Of a stretch of 64,000 nt of DNA, positions 11,305-25,300 are shown piece by piece; the stretch's first letter is position 1; the number at the start of each line of letters is the position of its first letter. The translations under genes were made by a program, and so were the position numbers. The notes under the pieces are model-generated. The model worked only from the letters and a program-made list of their open reading frames with translations, was not told the origin of the DNA and made no database searches. This DNA is from Bolinopsis microptera. Lineage: Eukaryota; Ctenophora; Tentaculata; Lobata; Bolinopsidae. The stretch covers positions 14,339,118 through 14,403,117 of the forward strand of contig NC_087078.1 of assembly GCF_026151205.1 (NCBI RefSeq). Direction: 5' to 3'.

Positions 11305-14300
11305 ATGTTTTACACGTGTGTTACGGTGATGTTTATGGGATTTTACGTGTGTTACTATCTCACCAAATGTAAACGACCCTGCATTCATGCGTCTCCCTCA
11401 TCGCAACTAGCACTGGTAAGACTCTATCTTCAATATTTTCTAGCATTGTCTAATCTGTATCAGTATGTAAATTTAGCGGATTCTAATTCAAAATTAATTT
11501 CACACAAACATTTTATATACTGTGCCTATACAGTATGCAATTGGTTCCAACATTTGTTGAACACAGCTACATCTCTTATCTCATCGAGTTCCTTAAAATT
11601 GTTAATAGTTGGATTTCGAAAACTAAGATCATTGCTTTAAACAAAGAACATTTAATTCATGGCGTCCGTAGTCTCCCAGTAACCATCTTCCATCTTTGGT
11701 ATGCGTTCAGGGAGCTGTTTAACATCATATCATTAATTGTGAAGTGCAGCATAACTTATCATACCCTTATGCTTAGGTCATTTCATATTCGAAAGTGCCC
11801 TTAATTGATGTCTGTGCAAAGTCGCCATGTTCTCCAAAGCTTCTTTTCTCCAAAGCTATTTTTTATGACTTCAACGGTTTAACTTGTAAAATAGTACTGA
11901 TACAACAAGGGCATCATAATGATATAATAATATGTAATAATATAATATTTAAATTATTGACGTATGAATCACACTCCTTCATCAGACAATAGAATGAATG
12001 TTCATCCCGAAGTTTTAACAAATCAATTGTAGAGTTGTCAGCACCAGTAAAAGCAGACTGTCTTTAGAACAGTTCCCAGCGAAAGTTTCACTTTCTGATA
12101 GCTAACTTTCAGTTCGTTAGCAGGTTGTCGCGGTTTCCAATACAGTCCCCACACAACCTAGCTCGAAACAATTTTCTCAGCCCCAAGTGATGAGAGCATA
12201 CTGAATATGATATTATATCGTGGAATTTTGAGATGGCTCTGCATGTTGCATAAGAGGAATATATAGAGGTTTTGTATGGCGTTGTAACTAGATATTCTCT
12301 GCTTTTAATTGTTTGTGAGGCCGGTAAACCTAGATCATGGCACATGGTTCCACGTATCTTCACGGATGAGTGAAAGTGTTCAACAAATTAGTGAGCACTG
12401 GAGACAACATGATCAGCTCAATTAGGAGCAACAGGCGCCAGATCTTACCATTCGCTTCTACCGTACATACCTAATCTACCGGGAACATAGGTGACATAGG
12501 TAGGTTACTACTGGTTTTATCAGCTAGAAGAACACTGAAAGAGGTGGTTTAATTAGGGTTTAATGCTTGGTAAAATGATAAGAAACCGAGAAGGCTGAGT
12601 TAATAAGTTAAAACGTGTGTTCAGCGCACCGTATGAATTATTCAGGTACTAATGATCGCAAACCTCTGTGAGTAACAGAATACCATGATGAGAAAGTAAA
12701 CGTCTAAAGTTCTAAAAGCTGCGCAGGAACCCGTACTAAACCTTCTCTGGAATGTTTTGTAGAAATGATAGCCACGTCCCTACAAAGCTAGGTGGATCTA
12801 AAAGTTTTAATTTCCCCCAGTCTGCGATAGTCGCAGGTTGCAGGGCTCGCTTACTGTGTCTGGCGGTGGAAGCCAGTTTGGTTCCAGACATGGAACTCTA
12901 GTGATCTTCTTACAGAACCATTAGACTTCACCAGAGAGACCCGCTCTCTTTATCCTGTCATTCTATCCAACTCTGTATTCAAACGTATGGATATAAATCT
13001 GATTATGTTGTCATATTCAGGAGCACTAAACTTCATATTCCAATCAATTATTCCATCTTGTTTGTGTTCACTCGAGCCTTACCGTGCCATCAAATGAAAT
13101 TATACCCAGGAGACACCCTAGAATCTCAAAAACTGACGGTTTTAATCATTTCTCTAGACATTGAGACAAGGTGCGGTAAGGAATTTCACTTTGAAGAATA
13201 ATCGTTTAGGTTTATTGCTTCATATAGTGTGATGATAACGGTAGAACACAGTCTGCAATAAAATATACTAAGGGCGGTATATACAAATAATAGTCTTAAC
13301 ATATGTCTCCTATAAATTTAGCCAGGCGCAAAGCCTCCCGATCAGTTTCCCCTGTCCCTAAAGATTCCCAACAACTAAAATAATATGTCTCCTATCAATT
13401 TAACCTGATTCAAAGATTCTTAACAACTATAGTTGCAACGATTTATTAGTACTTTTTTAGTGATACGATTTAGTGCAACGATTTAGAATGGGCAGTTTTA
13501 TAGAAATTCCCAGTCGATCAAGATATACACCCTACACATGATACAAAATCAGTCCAATCATCACAGGATCACTTTTAATCGATTATACGGTGCAAAATAA
13601 GTTTATTGAAGTGTGTTCAGAGTTTTCAGCATTTCGAGTAGAAACGCCATATAGCCGTTCGTTATTGCCATCAGAGATCTCAACCGCCAATTCTAATTCT
13701 TCGCACCATAGTAATAGTATGTTAAGTATTTATAGTAATAGTATGTTTAGTATTTATAGTAATAGTATGTTTAGTATTTATAGTAATAGTATGTTAAGTA
13801 TTTATAGTAATAGTATGTTAAGTATTTATAGTAATAGTATGTTAAGTATTTATAGTAATTGTATGTTTAGTATTTATAGTAATAGTATGTTAAGTATTTA
13901 TAGTAATAGTATGTTTAGTATGTATAGTAATAGTATGTTTAGTATGTATAGTAATAGTATGTTTAGTATTTATAGTAATAGTATGTTAAGTATTTATAGT
14001 AATAGTATGTTAAGTATTATAGTAATAGTATGTTTAGTATGTATAGTAATAGTATGTTTTTCACCACAATGCAGCCCTAACGGCCAGGTGTACGTGTTTC
14101 TGCGCATGGAGAAATAAGTTTCGTAGAAGATTTAAGCAATCTTTCCGGGTTTAACTGACAGCCTTCTCAATGTTATAAAATCGAATATTATATATCAAAG
14201 ACTAGACAGAAATTGTGCGATATTTCCGCCTTGAACCTCAATGAACCTTTAAGAGTTTGAATGCGCTTAAACCCTAGACTAAAAATTTGGTGTTTAATCG

Positions 14301-16340
14301 AGGTCATTTGGTACAGTTTCCTGCTCTGAAATATTCACGTGTATCTGTAAGGTACCTGGTACATTTCGGCGAGGGGCGTTTCTCTCTCCCCAGAACAAGG
14401 GTTCAAGTGTCGCTACAAACGTGCAATGTTTAGCAACACTTGCTTCTGACAATGTTCAGTCACCTAGCAACATTCGAACGAAAACAGAACATTCCATTGA
14501 TCGTTTAACACTTTACTCGCAGTCGTTATGAAACTGCAAACAAAATTGAAACTATTTGATATATTGGGAGGGGGCCTGTCACTCTTATGCTAAAGTAGGA
14601 ATTCTCCAAACACTTGCGGCATAGTACGGCCTTATGATTTAAGAATTGAAGACAAATCCACCAGGTAGCAGTATTGTTGTAGGTGGATGCCATAGAGTTA
14701 AACTTAGAAATGGAATGTAGGCTGGGTGTTACTGTTTAACCATGTGTATCCTTATTATTGACTTAAATATTAATGTGAAATTTAAGGATACATTTTTCAG
14801 TAAAAGGTTCTCACAGTAAAATGTGTTTTAAATAAAGATGGCAATGTCCTTCATTAGCGACCTTCGGATTGGTTGGTTTGTGTCACCTGGTTAAACTAAG
14901 TTGCGTTCAGATTGGCCAATTCTTCTTTGTTTAAGAATTGTACCAAGGTTCTCAACAACATAAACCTTATAAAGTACCTAACAGTCCAAACCTTAACCAA
15001 ACTGAGACTTATATCCTGCACTTCTTTTAAAGATTAATTTGAAAGAGCAATTAAATTATCATGGCTAGAGTGTGGTCATCCGACTCGCTCTGGGTGCTGC
15101 TATGTTTTGATAACAAAAATAAACGACCTATAGGCTAGACCATCAGTCAGCCCATGCCAAACATGACCTAAATATATCGATTCAGATTTTCTAATTCACC
15201 TTCATTTCAGAAATTATCGGAATGTTGCTCCGTTCTCTCAGAAGTTTTCTACCCCAGTTTCCTATTTGCTCAGCCGTGAGTATCCTTTTTTAATTTAATT
15301 TTGTCCTACATTTAAGTTGCTTTTTAGAATCTGTACCATATTACACATATTATTAGTATTCTCCTGATTCTGTGGCATAGAAGTTGCATCATTAACCAGA
15401 AAAATGTAGACAGAATATTTAAAGTTGTGTTTGGATCATGATTATTTATTATGTCACCCCTAAATTTACTTGACAAATTGATTTTCACTTTGTAATCAAA
15501 AATTGATGTTTCAAACATAAAATTACAATTTTCGATCCTTCTACTTTAAGACAGTTGAAAATGATATTGAGAGTTTGAAATTTGATTTTGACGACTAACG
15601 GGACGTGACGCATACTCAGATAATTTTCTGTGTAATTTTATGTTGCATGAGTATTATGTTTTCTGTAGAAATACCGAGAAACAAAATTTTCATAACAAAA
15701 TTTCTGGACATTACGTTTGTTTTAGTTTAAACAAAAGTTAAAACGCTTTAAATTGATGTGAGAGTAAGTGGGACTTTCAGTTAATTCTTTTTAAAACCAT
15801 TGTTTCGAACATGAATAGTCCGGCCCCGACTCTCACTAATTTTGGGTTGGACTTGTTTAACCTTGAATTATTCATGTCGTTATGAATTAAGTCACTCACA
15901 GCTCACTATGACAAAAATTAATCGATAAAATTGGCCATTTGCTATTAAGTTGAATTTCTGACATTTTTGACATTGAAAGAAGACAAGGAAACAATCCACA
16001 ATTTAATTCATATATTTGTGATATCTGAAAATTAGACATTCTCCAATCTCCATACCCTAATTCTAACTCATTGCTAACTGAGGATTAATTTCAGAGACCT
16101 ACAATCGCTCACTACGGAGCTGTCAGACCTGCTGATCAAAACCAAACTCGCCACCAGAACCTCCACAATTCATCTTCCGGACGGAGGAGAGGTAATTTTA
16201 ACAATTTAAAAACACAAGTATTTATTATGTAGTTCCTGGAATCCAGTTGTCGCCGCTGTGGTGATAACTTTCTCCACACTGCAGTGAGCTGAACTCTAAT
16301 TCTTATATCAGTGTTGTTTCCTGAGTCGTTCTCCAAATCT
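11305..16340 (+). repeat. Right arm of inverted segmental duplication
   Basis: Counterpart of 840-4224. It is longer because intron 1 holds extra sequence, including the 24-bp minisatellite at 13708-14060. Exon sizes are identical between the arms, while introns retain only patchy similarity. Confidence 0.7.
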
Positions 16341-19300
16341 TGTCGTCTCTGATACTGAACAAAATTTTGAACTACATATTTTTACGGTAATTTTTTCTTT
16401 TTGTTCTCTTTGAGCTTCTTAGAAAATAATTAAAGTCTCTTCGCTGGCATTTGCACCTAAAAATACCATCATCAATATTATGCCTCCAAGTGAGAAGAAG
16501 AACTTTAACTGAGATTAGATGTAAATTAGAAGATTTTAAGTTTTCTGCACCCCATTATTTTGAGATTTAAGTCTGGGAAACCGGTTTGTTGGCCTGTAGC
16601 ACATGGGCAGTGAGAATTAGGGAACATTCCGGAAGAAGTGTTATAATCATATTATTCATATCATACCCAGCTCAAAGCTAAGAACAAATTCAAAATTCAG
16701 GGTTGCATTTATTTAATTCGAGTATAATGTAGTTGGATTAGCACATGGTTTCTGAAAACATGTGTAATCACAATTCTACGTTGTTGCAGAAATCACAATA
16801 AACTATGAATTAAATTAAGTTTATTTTTCTGTCACAGTACAAACGGGTTCAGCATATTTTTTCTGGACTTGGTTTGCGCTAAACTTTCTTACAGAGTCTT
16901 ACAATTTTTACGACACGTACATCATCATCGTAGAAATCATTCAACCGCAGTCTCGCTGCATAAATACGGCAACACTGATAACTAATGAAGGGTGTTTAAC
17001 AAAAATTAAGACTAACCTGGCTGATAAAGTTAACCACGTGACTTCCCACAATCAACATTTCCACCACCTTCATGTGCTTAGTAGCGCCGTCTTGTCTGCG
17101 AGTTAGACGTGAGTTATATATCAGCCACTAATAACAAGGCAAACACTGAAACACACAGGAATGATAAGTCTCCGTCAAGACTTCAGCCACTGAACTCCGT
17201 GTTCATTTCTCTGGAAACCACTCTCAGACCTGATATTCGACAGAACGTCCCTAAAGTCGTGTACGGAATCCCTGGATATGATTCTCGTTTCTCATATTTT
17301 CCTTCAATTTTAATGAGGAAATTTAGAAGGAAAATCGTTTCTTGGAATTTCCTGCGACATATTCGGGGTCTACATTTAAAAAAATTGTCCGAATAAACTT
17401 TAATGTGACCTCAGGTTTAAAACCTTGAAATTTTAAAACACAGTTAAAGTTTAAAACCTAACTGGATTATGAATTTATAAACAGCAGCCTTATCAAATTT
17501 AGGTGTTACTATGAATTTAGCCTACCTGAAGCATTCAAAGTTTAAATTGTAACAAATTTCGGAGACAGCTTATATTTTCCAGCATTTTCCTTTTTAAAAT
17601 AGGCATGACTTTTAAAACTTCTCGAATGCATAACAATATAATATACAAATAATTTAAATGATTTAGCGGATGGACAGGGTTATAATAATCATTAATCAAT
17701 ACAAATCGACTATCTTCCTTTTTTGTCAAGCTTGTTTTACGAATCTGTATTTCCTTTAAATACCCACATATATATATACTGATACTAGTAGTATTGCACG
17801 ACACGTGCACTTGAAATAATATCATACCATGAGCTAAAGAGCAGTTGTCTGTATGATGCACGCAGTTATCAGCGAAACAAATGTTAATAATAATTGATAA
17901 TTATTTATATCATTGAAAAGCCTCTCTCTAACTTATCAGTCTTTTGCCACATTTTTCTACGGAATTTACTGGAGATGGTCCAGTAACTGTTAAAGTAATC
18001 TCGACTTATAATGATGAAGGTTTTGGTGATGGTGACTGATGAATGATGAAAGTTTAGGTTATGGTGAATGATGATGAAGGTTTAGCTGATAGTTTCCAGA
18101 ATTCCCTAAAGTTAATAGTGGGTGTGGACAGGTCTTCTCTGGAAAATGTTGATTCTACTCGGTACCCATTTTATACTTTTATAGAGATGGCGAGATGCCC
18201 TTAAAATTTACAACTCGTCATTCAGAGATACAGAAAAATGTTACTGAGCTCATGCGTGATGCAAAGAATTTCCATTTTGTGGCCTCTGTCCCGTTGCCCA
18301 GGATAGTGGCACTGTGCTACGGTGGAACCTGGTGTGGATCATTGAGCCCTGACATATCCCGGAATTGTAGGGCTTATTTCTAATCCCGCCCTTCTGGCAG
18401 CCTAGTTCGGGACTTTTATCTGTCTTCAGGTTGTCTCCTCGGGTCGGTATTTCCCTACTTTGTGCCGACTGTTCTTTGATCTCAATTGAGATACGCCAGA
18501 CTTCACACCTTATTAACTTTGTTTAAAAGGCGGTGATTTAGGGTCGGATTCACGCAGACTGCCACGCCATAAGCGAGCAATCGGGAATATAATGATCCAA
18601 GTTTTTTAAGTTTTCAGAGTGCTGGAATTGGGCGGATATTGGAGAGCTGCCACTGCTGCTTTTGGCAAAAACATCATCTCAAATCCTTTGATTCATTCTA
18701 ATTCTACTGTATTGGAATGTTTTGGGAGGTCACTAGAGTTGGGATCACGATCAGGACTCAAATCAATGCTGACTAGTCTACCTGTTCACTTTATATCTTA
18801 CCAGATTATGTATTCTGTCTATTGAGTGAGCAACAGTTGGATGATGTTAGGTTTAGGCGATGATGGCTCGTGTGCGAATATACCTATGAACTAATATATT
18901 ACGGTTAGAAATAAGCAGTGAGCACGTGTAATACGAAAAGTCTCTCTACGTTGTAAAGGTTTTGACTTATTGTTCTAATCCTAAACTATAACATCTTTCC
19001 CACCAATGTTTTTGGCTTGAATGTAACAAATTGTGAAGGACATATTGCTTGATGAAAACTTCATGTACGACCACTCTTGTAGAATTTCATGCTTCCATCT
19101 TCCCTAAATGGCTACACTATGTGTACAGTGATGACCGATAATATCTAGATACTTCGGGCGGGGATAGAAATCTTAGTAAGTCTGGAGTCTGTGAGTCTCC
19201 AGAAGGTGCCTCCGACTTTAGGGGACGGTAATTACGTTACTTCAGTTTACACGCTAATGTAATCTTCTACTAAATCTACACGCGACACTTGGTACCTACT

Positions 19301-22300
19301 CTCCAATAGTGAAATTTACTGTCATGTCAAACGATTTCCCCGCCTCAATAAAAGAACATGCAGCTCCTACCCCCATCCCTTCACCACCCCCCCCCCCCCC
19401 CCCCCCCCCCCATGGCTACATTCGATCTCCCTTACTGCATACTGATTTGTAACTTCCTACCCCATCCAGCCCGCTAGACTCTAGATTGTTAGTGTAATCT
19501 AATATAGCAATACCTCGGTGTAAAACACAGTCTGTAACAACTGCAGCCTCAAATCATAAGCTGTTTTGTAACCTTACCACTTATCCTAATCTAATCTGGA
19601 TCAAGATACACCGACTGTTTATAAGCGCTATAATCATTATTATTTGTTGTATTCAATGTAAAACTAGAATAATATATTGCAATGCCGATAGGTGACTGCT
19701 AACACTAGATCAGATTGGATACATTTTTAATTTCGTTACAGTTACTGAGATTAATATCTGGAATTCTCCTGGACCAAGAAGAATAACTGTAGAATAACAG
19801 GTACTCCAAGAATACGTCACCTCCGCGATGCGGATCCTACTTGATACGGGACAACCTGGTTATGTAATAATTATTGTTAACCGACCACTTATCATCTTAC
19901 AAACCTTTTACTGGGTGGACGATATATCAGAATTAGAGTATGAGGGTATCCGTCTGAATCTAGATAATAATTAGCGAGTGCTCCATCCGGGGTTTGTTCA
20001 TAGTAACACCACCCAGCACGGACCAAAGTGACAGACTTAGTACCTAGGGAGGTCCGGGGTGGAGCTTTGACTGGAACCAGTACAGACTACAGACCAAGTA
20101 TACAGGGACCCAATATACTTTTGTCTGAAGTGGAGCTGTTCTAAAACTGCCGTTTTCTGACAAATGTACTTCAGTTCACAAAGATATCCCAGGTTTTCAA
20201 GTATTTCTGTCAGACAAACTACCAATTTTGCTCTGATTCTCAAATTTCAAAAGGGGTTTTCTGAGGGTTGGTTATTGTTTCTGTTGGTTCCTAGGGATAG
20301 TGCTTGATCCAAAAACAAAGTTTGAATTTTTCAATCCAAAAGTTTAATTGGCACATTTTTCAAAAAACGGAAAAGAACCAGTAAGGAGATCTCGGATGGA
20401 ACTGTGAGTAAAACCAGGCCCAGTGGCCAGTATACAGTGAGGCCTGGGGTGGAGCTTTGAGTAGAACCAGGCCCACTGACCAGTATACAATGAGGCCTGG
20501 TGGATATCTCATACATATTCCTGCGCGTTAGTGTATATTTACACATTACGATACAGTCATATACCTTACTACCTTACTAATGTTTAACTTAAACGGCACT
20601 CTTTGATCTCAAAGCTGTCTTGTAGAAAGTTGTCCTAATTTTATCTTGAAAGCGGTATGACATCAGGCAATTAAGGGACAGCTTGAACGGAAATACGGCC
20701 GGAACTGCAATCTTCACCTCTTTAACAAACTCGTCATATAATAATGACAGTAACCCCTTACGTCCTTACTTCCACCCTACTTCACGTGTCCTGCCACCCC
20801 TCTTCTAGTCTCACTCGTTTCACGTACGCTTTATTGTGTCTCTCTCTCCGTCCGCCTCGTCTAGATTCAGAAAATTTTAACAACTCGCGGAAATTGTGGT
20901 ACTAGCTGTATAACCCACTTTAGAATACATTTTCCCGCTACATTTAAGCTTTTCAGCTATATCTCAGCTACATTTTAGCTTCTGCATTAGAATTAGAAAT
21001 TATCATCTGAATTGCTAGTTTTAGAAAAAATTCTATTGCACTGCTAGAGATACACAGATACACGTGCATTCATTTGTAACAATTACATCACAACTTATCC
21101 CGGATATTATCCAGCCCTTAATATTCAATACTTCTCGTGTGATAATAGATACATACGTAATTATACTCGTTCAATACACGTGCACGGCGTATTTTGACAG
21201 GTTCTTATTGAATTCTGGAGTTACGTCACATATCTGAGGAGTTTAACTTTGTTACGAATTTATTTAGGGTGCGGGGACGAGATGTTACGATTGAGTGCCT
21301 GGCGCTCCTGTCACAGTGACGTTATACGCTACAAATTATAGGGGGTCTTCTGTTAGTGAGAGTAGGAAGGAGAAATATTACTCGTAATGAGACCTATCAT
21401 GAATAATTATTATAATTATTGATGATAGTAATGACGTCATCTTACAATTTGTCGCAATATTTGGGCTGGAACAATCCTCTGGATGTCATAATAGTGATTC
21501 TTTTCTAGGATGATCAGCAGTAACTGAAACATTTCTCACGTGTTTTGACATCATGAATTGTTGTTAAATTCATGTCTCTCATGAGTTCTGACGCGGAAGT
21601 TTTGGTTTCCGTGTCAAAAGCCGAGACTCTGGGTGTGAGTTTAATTGATAAGGAGTTGCAGTGGAAGACCTAGTGAAACTGCGTGGAATGAAACTTGAAC
21701 CCATAAAACGATAAAGTCACCCAACCGTACGTCGAGGGTAATGAAGCGTATCCATCCAGTTTAACTTTCTTGTGGCTTCATCCTTTCTGCTGGGGAAATT
21801 CCCGTCACATACTCAGCACTTATTCTTTGATAATATGCCGACAACTTCTCATTCTATCCAGCTATTGGATATTTAAATTTTGTTAAAAATGAAACTTTCC
21901 AGAAATAGTGTTGGTGAACTACTCATTGCCTCTCAATATCCTCAACACGTTTCACATTTGAAGTTCCGAGAATTGGCCTGTATTAAGATAAGCCGATAAT
22001 GTTTTAAATGTTGAGAAGATGACAGGTGATGGGTTGTGCAACCCTAGGTAGGGTTGGCTGTTGGCATCTTAACGCCTTAAACTGAAATTTTTAAAATAGT
22101 AAAACTCTTGAAAGAAATATTCCTACTTGGAAAAAAAGGAGTTACATTTTTCCGCTGGACGACTGAGCATAAAATAGGTTGACACTATTGAACATGAACA
22201 CACGATCAGTTATTATTACTGACACATTCCCACGATTCTGTGAATGATCTTTAAGACGTACGTGTCTTCCTTAAACAAGTTAAAGGGTTCTGATAAGAAC

Positions 22301-25300
22301 ATTGTAAACACTAAACACCCACATTACAAACATCACACCATACTGTAAGATTTTACACTGACACTAGCTGTTTAAGTAACCTTATCACTAAATTTCGACC
22401 CAAACCCTAAAACTGACTTAAAACAGCAGGCGATCTGAAGGGGGTGAAGTTTTTATTCCTTTCTCAGAGATGGAAGACCTTTTACGTACTCGATTTTTAG
22501 CCACAGTTTTAAATTTCATAATTTATCTGGTCTTTAATTAAACGATTCCGGTAGCGTTCGACAAATATTTTCCCCCCATTTTCTCCAAGTTCTCTTGTCA
22601 AAGTTCAGTCCGTGTGCACGGCGTGAACTACAGTACGTGTCGTCCTTGGGTACGTGTCGAACTAGAGTACGTACTGTAGCCTCCAAACTCATATTTTAAA
22701 CAGGTTGACTGACTAATGATTAGCTGGTAAGCTGCTTAAACTGAAATAACATTTGAAAGTTTCCGTCCACACATATATATATCGTGTCATTTTATTAGGC
22801 CTGGCATTTGAATTTGTGTTGAAACCCCTTTTAATTTAAAAACAACTCACATGCTACTGCTACTCTGTAGAATAAAGATGAACTTAAAAAGTTATATAGG
22901 TGTTAATATAATATGTAGCAGTTAAAGTGAGATATAGTTTACAACTCAACTTTTAGTATGTATAATAGAAATGACCATTTTAAAATGACCGTTTTAAAAT
23001 GACCGTGATTTACGAAGAAATCATTATTTTATTTTAAGGCTTTTTAGTTAGTTGGCTGAGAATTCAGAAATTCTGCAATTCGTGTTCAAATTTCTCAAAG
23101 TCAATTATAAAACGGATGAGCATATCATAATTCCAAGCCTTTGAAATTCGTAACATTCCATTTTCTTTTCCGCCGGAAATTATGGAAATTATAACATTCC
23201 AATTTTTCGCCTAAATCATGCATCTTCAGAACAGTGACTGTAGTGACTACATAACTTAATTAATTAATATACTACGAACTTACTAGTTTATTAAATATCC
23301 AAATTGATGGCCTCTAACAAAAAATATTATCTCAGATATCGTACACGGAACCTACTGAAGAATGTGGAGTAGATAAGAAGTTGATATTCATCATAGTTCC
23401 TGGGTACACAGGGGACCACAAAAGTCCATACATCCTACAACTTGCAGAGACTCTTGCTGATGCCAATGTTTGGTAAGATTTTACTCGTTTTTAGTTCTAA
23501 TAAAACAAATATTTATTTTTACGGCACAATCAAACAATATCAATAATAAATAAATCAGGGGAGGTTTGAAGAGGTTTGAAGTGCCGAAGGCCACTGCTTA
23601 TCTTTAGGATTTGAGAGTGACCTTCGCTTGAAACCCCCTCAACCATCCACTACGTCAATATACTTATTATAAAAATATAGAAAAATATAATTATCTAAAA
23701 TTGCTTATTGGTCTAGTTTGGTGACACAGGAGAGCCCAGCTGAGTTTTAGTTTAGGTTTAGGTTTTAAATCATAGTTTAAAAGGTTAGCCATGTTTCATG
23801 GCAGAGAGAGATATCATGTGTGCAGAGCCGTACCGGATGTAGAATTTGAGATATAAGTTCTTATAATTATATGTGAATAAAGTGAAAGTTGTTCCACAAT
23901 TTGAATTCAGCATCTTCACTGTGATGGGATATAAAGAAATCGCTGGCTACGATCCTCAGGATAAGATCCTCTCAGACACAAATCTTAAACATAATTTGTA
24001 TGGCACTGATAATCCAATATCGGTCTTGTTATCAAGTTTGAAACATTAAAGCTCAATCAGTTGAATTGAAATAATCCTGTTCCCGCCTGATTCCACAACA
24101 CCCTTTAATGCTTCACTGACTTTACATCTCAGTAATTACAACGACAAAGTTGAGTCATTTCTAAGTGAAGAATATAATTTGGCCGTGGCCACGTGACTTT
24201 TTTATGTGGAATAATTGGGGACCACGTGATTATCTAGCTGAGGATCTAATGGCTTAGTAATTCCAGAGGAACCTTCTTCTCTTCACGGACTAACGATTTG
24301 TTATGAATGTTCTGTCATAACCAAATTTATATGGGGGACACAATTCTGTAATCAGATTATCCCCCGATGAATCTAGCTTTGGTGTTTTAAATCTAATATC
24401 TAGACCTGATATTCATGTGTTGAACTTGCACATTTCACCATGATCTCTCATGAAAATTGTGATGAAATTGTAATAAATCTTATGGCAGCCTTACTAAATC
24501 GTATAGCAGTTCTATCGTATAGTATTTCCACCAGGCTTGTGGTAGAAGATTGTTTGAACCAGACATAATCCAATTGAGCCTATCAGGTAGTAATCTAGAC
24601 TTAAAGTCTTATCTCCTAATTATAGAAAAATTATAGAAGATGTGAGGAAAATGTATTAGCAATCGTATGACCTACACTCTACCAATTCGCCAGCAAATCT
24701 AGCTGCGCTGATTCGTAAAAAAGTTATGGGGTTGGTCAATGTGATGCAATTTTATAAGGCACCGTTTGACTCACTTTAATTGAAATTGACTTTTCATGTC
24801 ACTTGTAAATATGAAATTAACAAATATATCCAAGATATATGAGTTAAAGATAGTTATGAATTAATCGAAAACTTGTGATATAAAATGTTCGTTCAATAGT
24901 CACGTATGATCTGACTGGTATTCTGACGTAATTAAATCGGAATAGATGGCATCCTAAAAAGTAAATCTAAGAATTAATGATTCGTAAATTGATTTGTGAT
25001 TCAGTAGTCAGTGACACTGCTGTTATTGCAAAAGTAAATTGTTAAACACACTGCACAGTGCTCAGGAATACTATCATTCAGCTCTTGAATTTGTCAACAA
25101 TCTAACTATCTTTAGTATCGTGATTATCCAATTAACTAATTATCGTTAAATATTTCAGGCCGATAATATTCACTGACAGAGGTAAAGGTGGTATGAGTAT
25201 GAAGACAGCTAAATTCTTCAGTGCAGGATATAACGACGGTCTAGCAGCGTTGCTGGACATTGTATTAGAGAATAATCCTAACTCTAACGTTAGTTGCTGT

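Noticed and set aside
13590-14117. 175-codon frame over the 24-bp minisatellite
   Set aside because: It has no splice support, no domain and no counterpart in the paralogous intron.
17109-17396. 95-codon frame in the long hydrolase intron
   Set aside because: No recognisable motif; neither splice ends nor phase link it to the gene.
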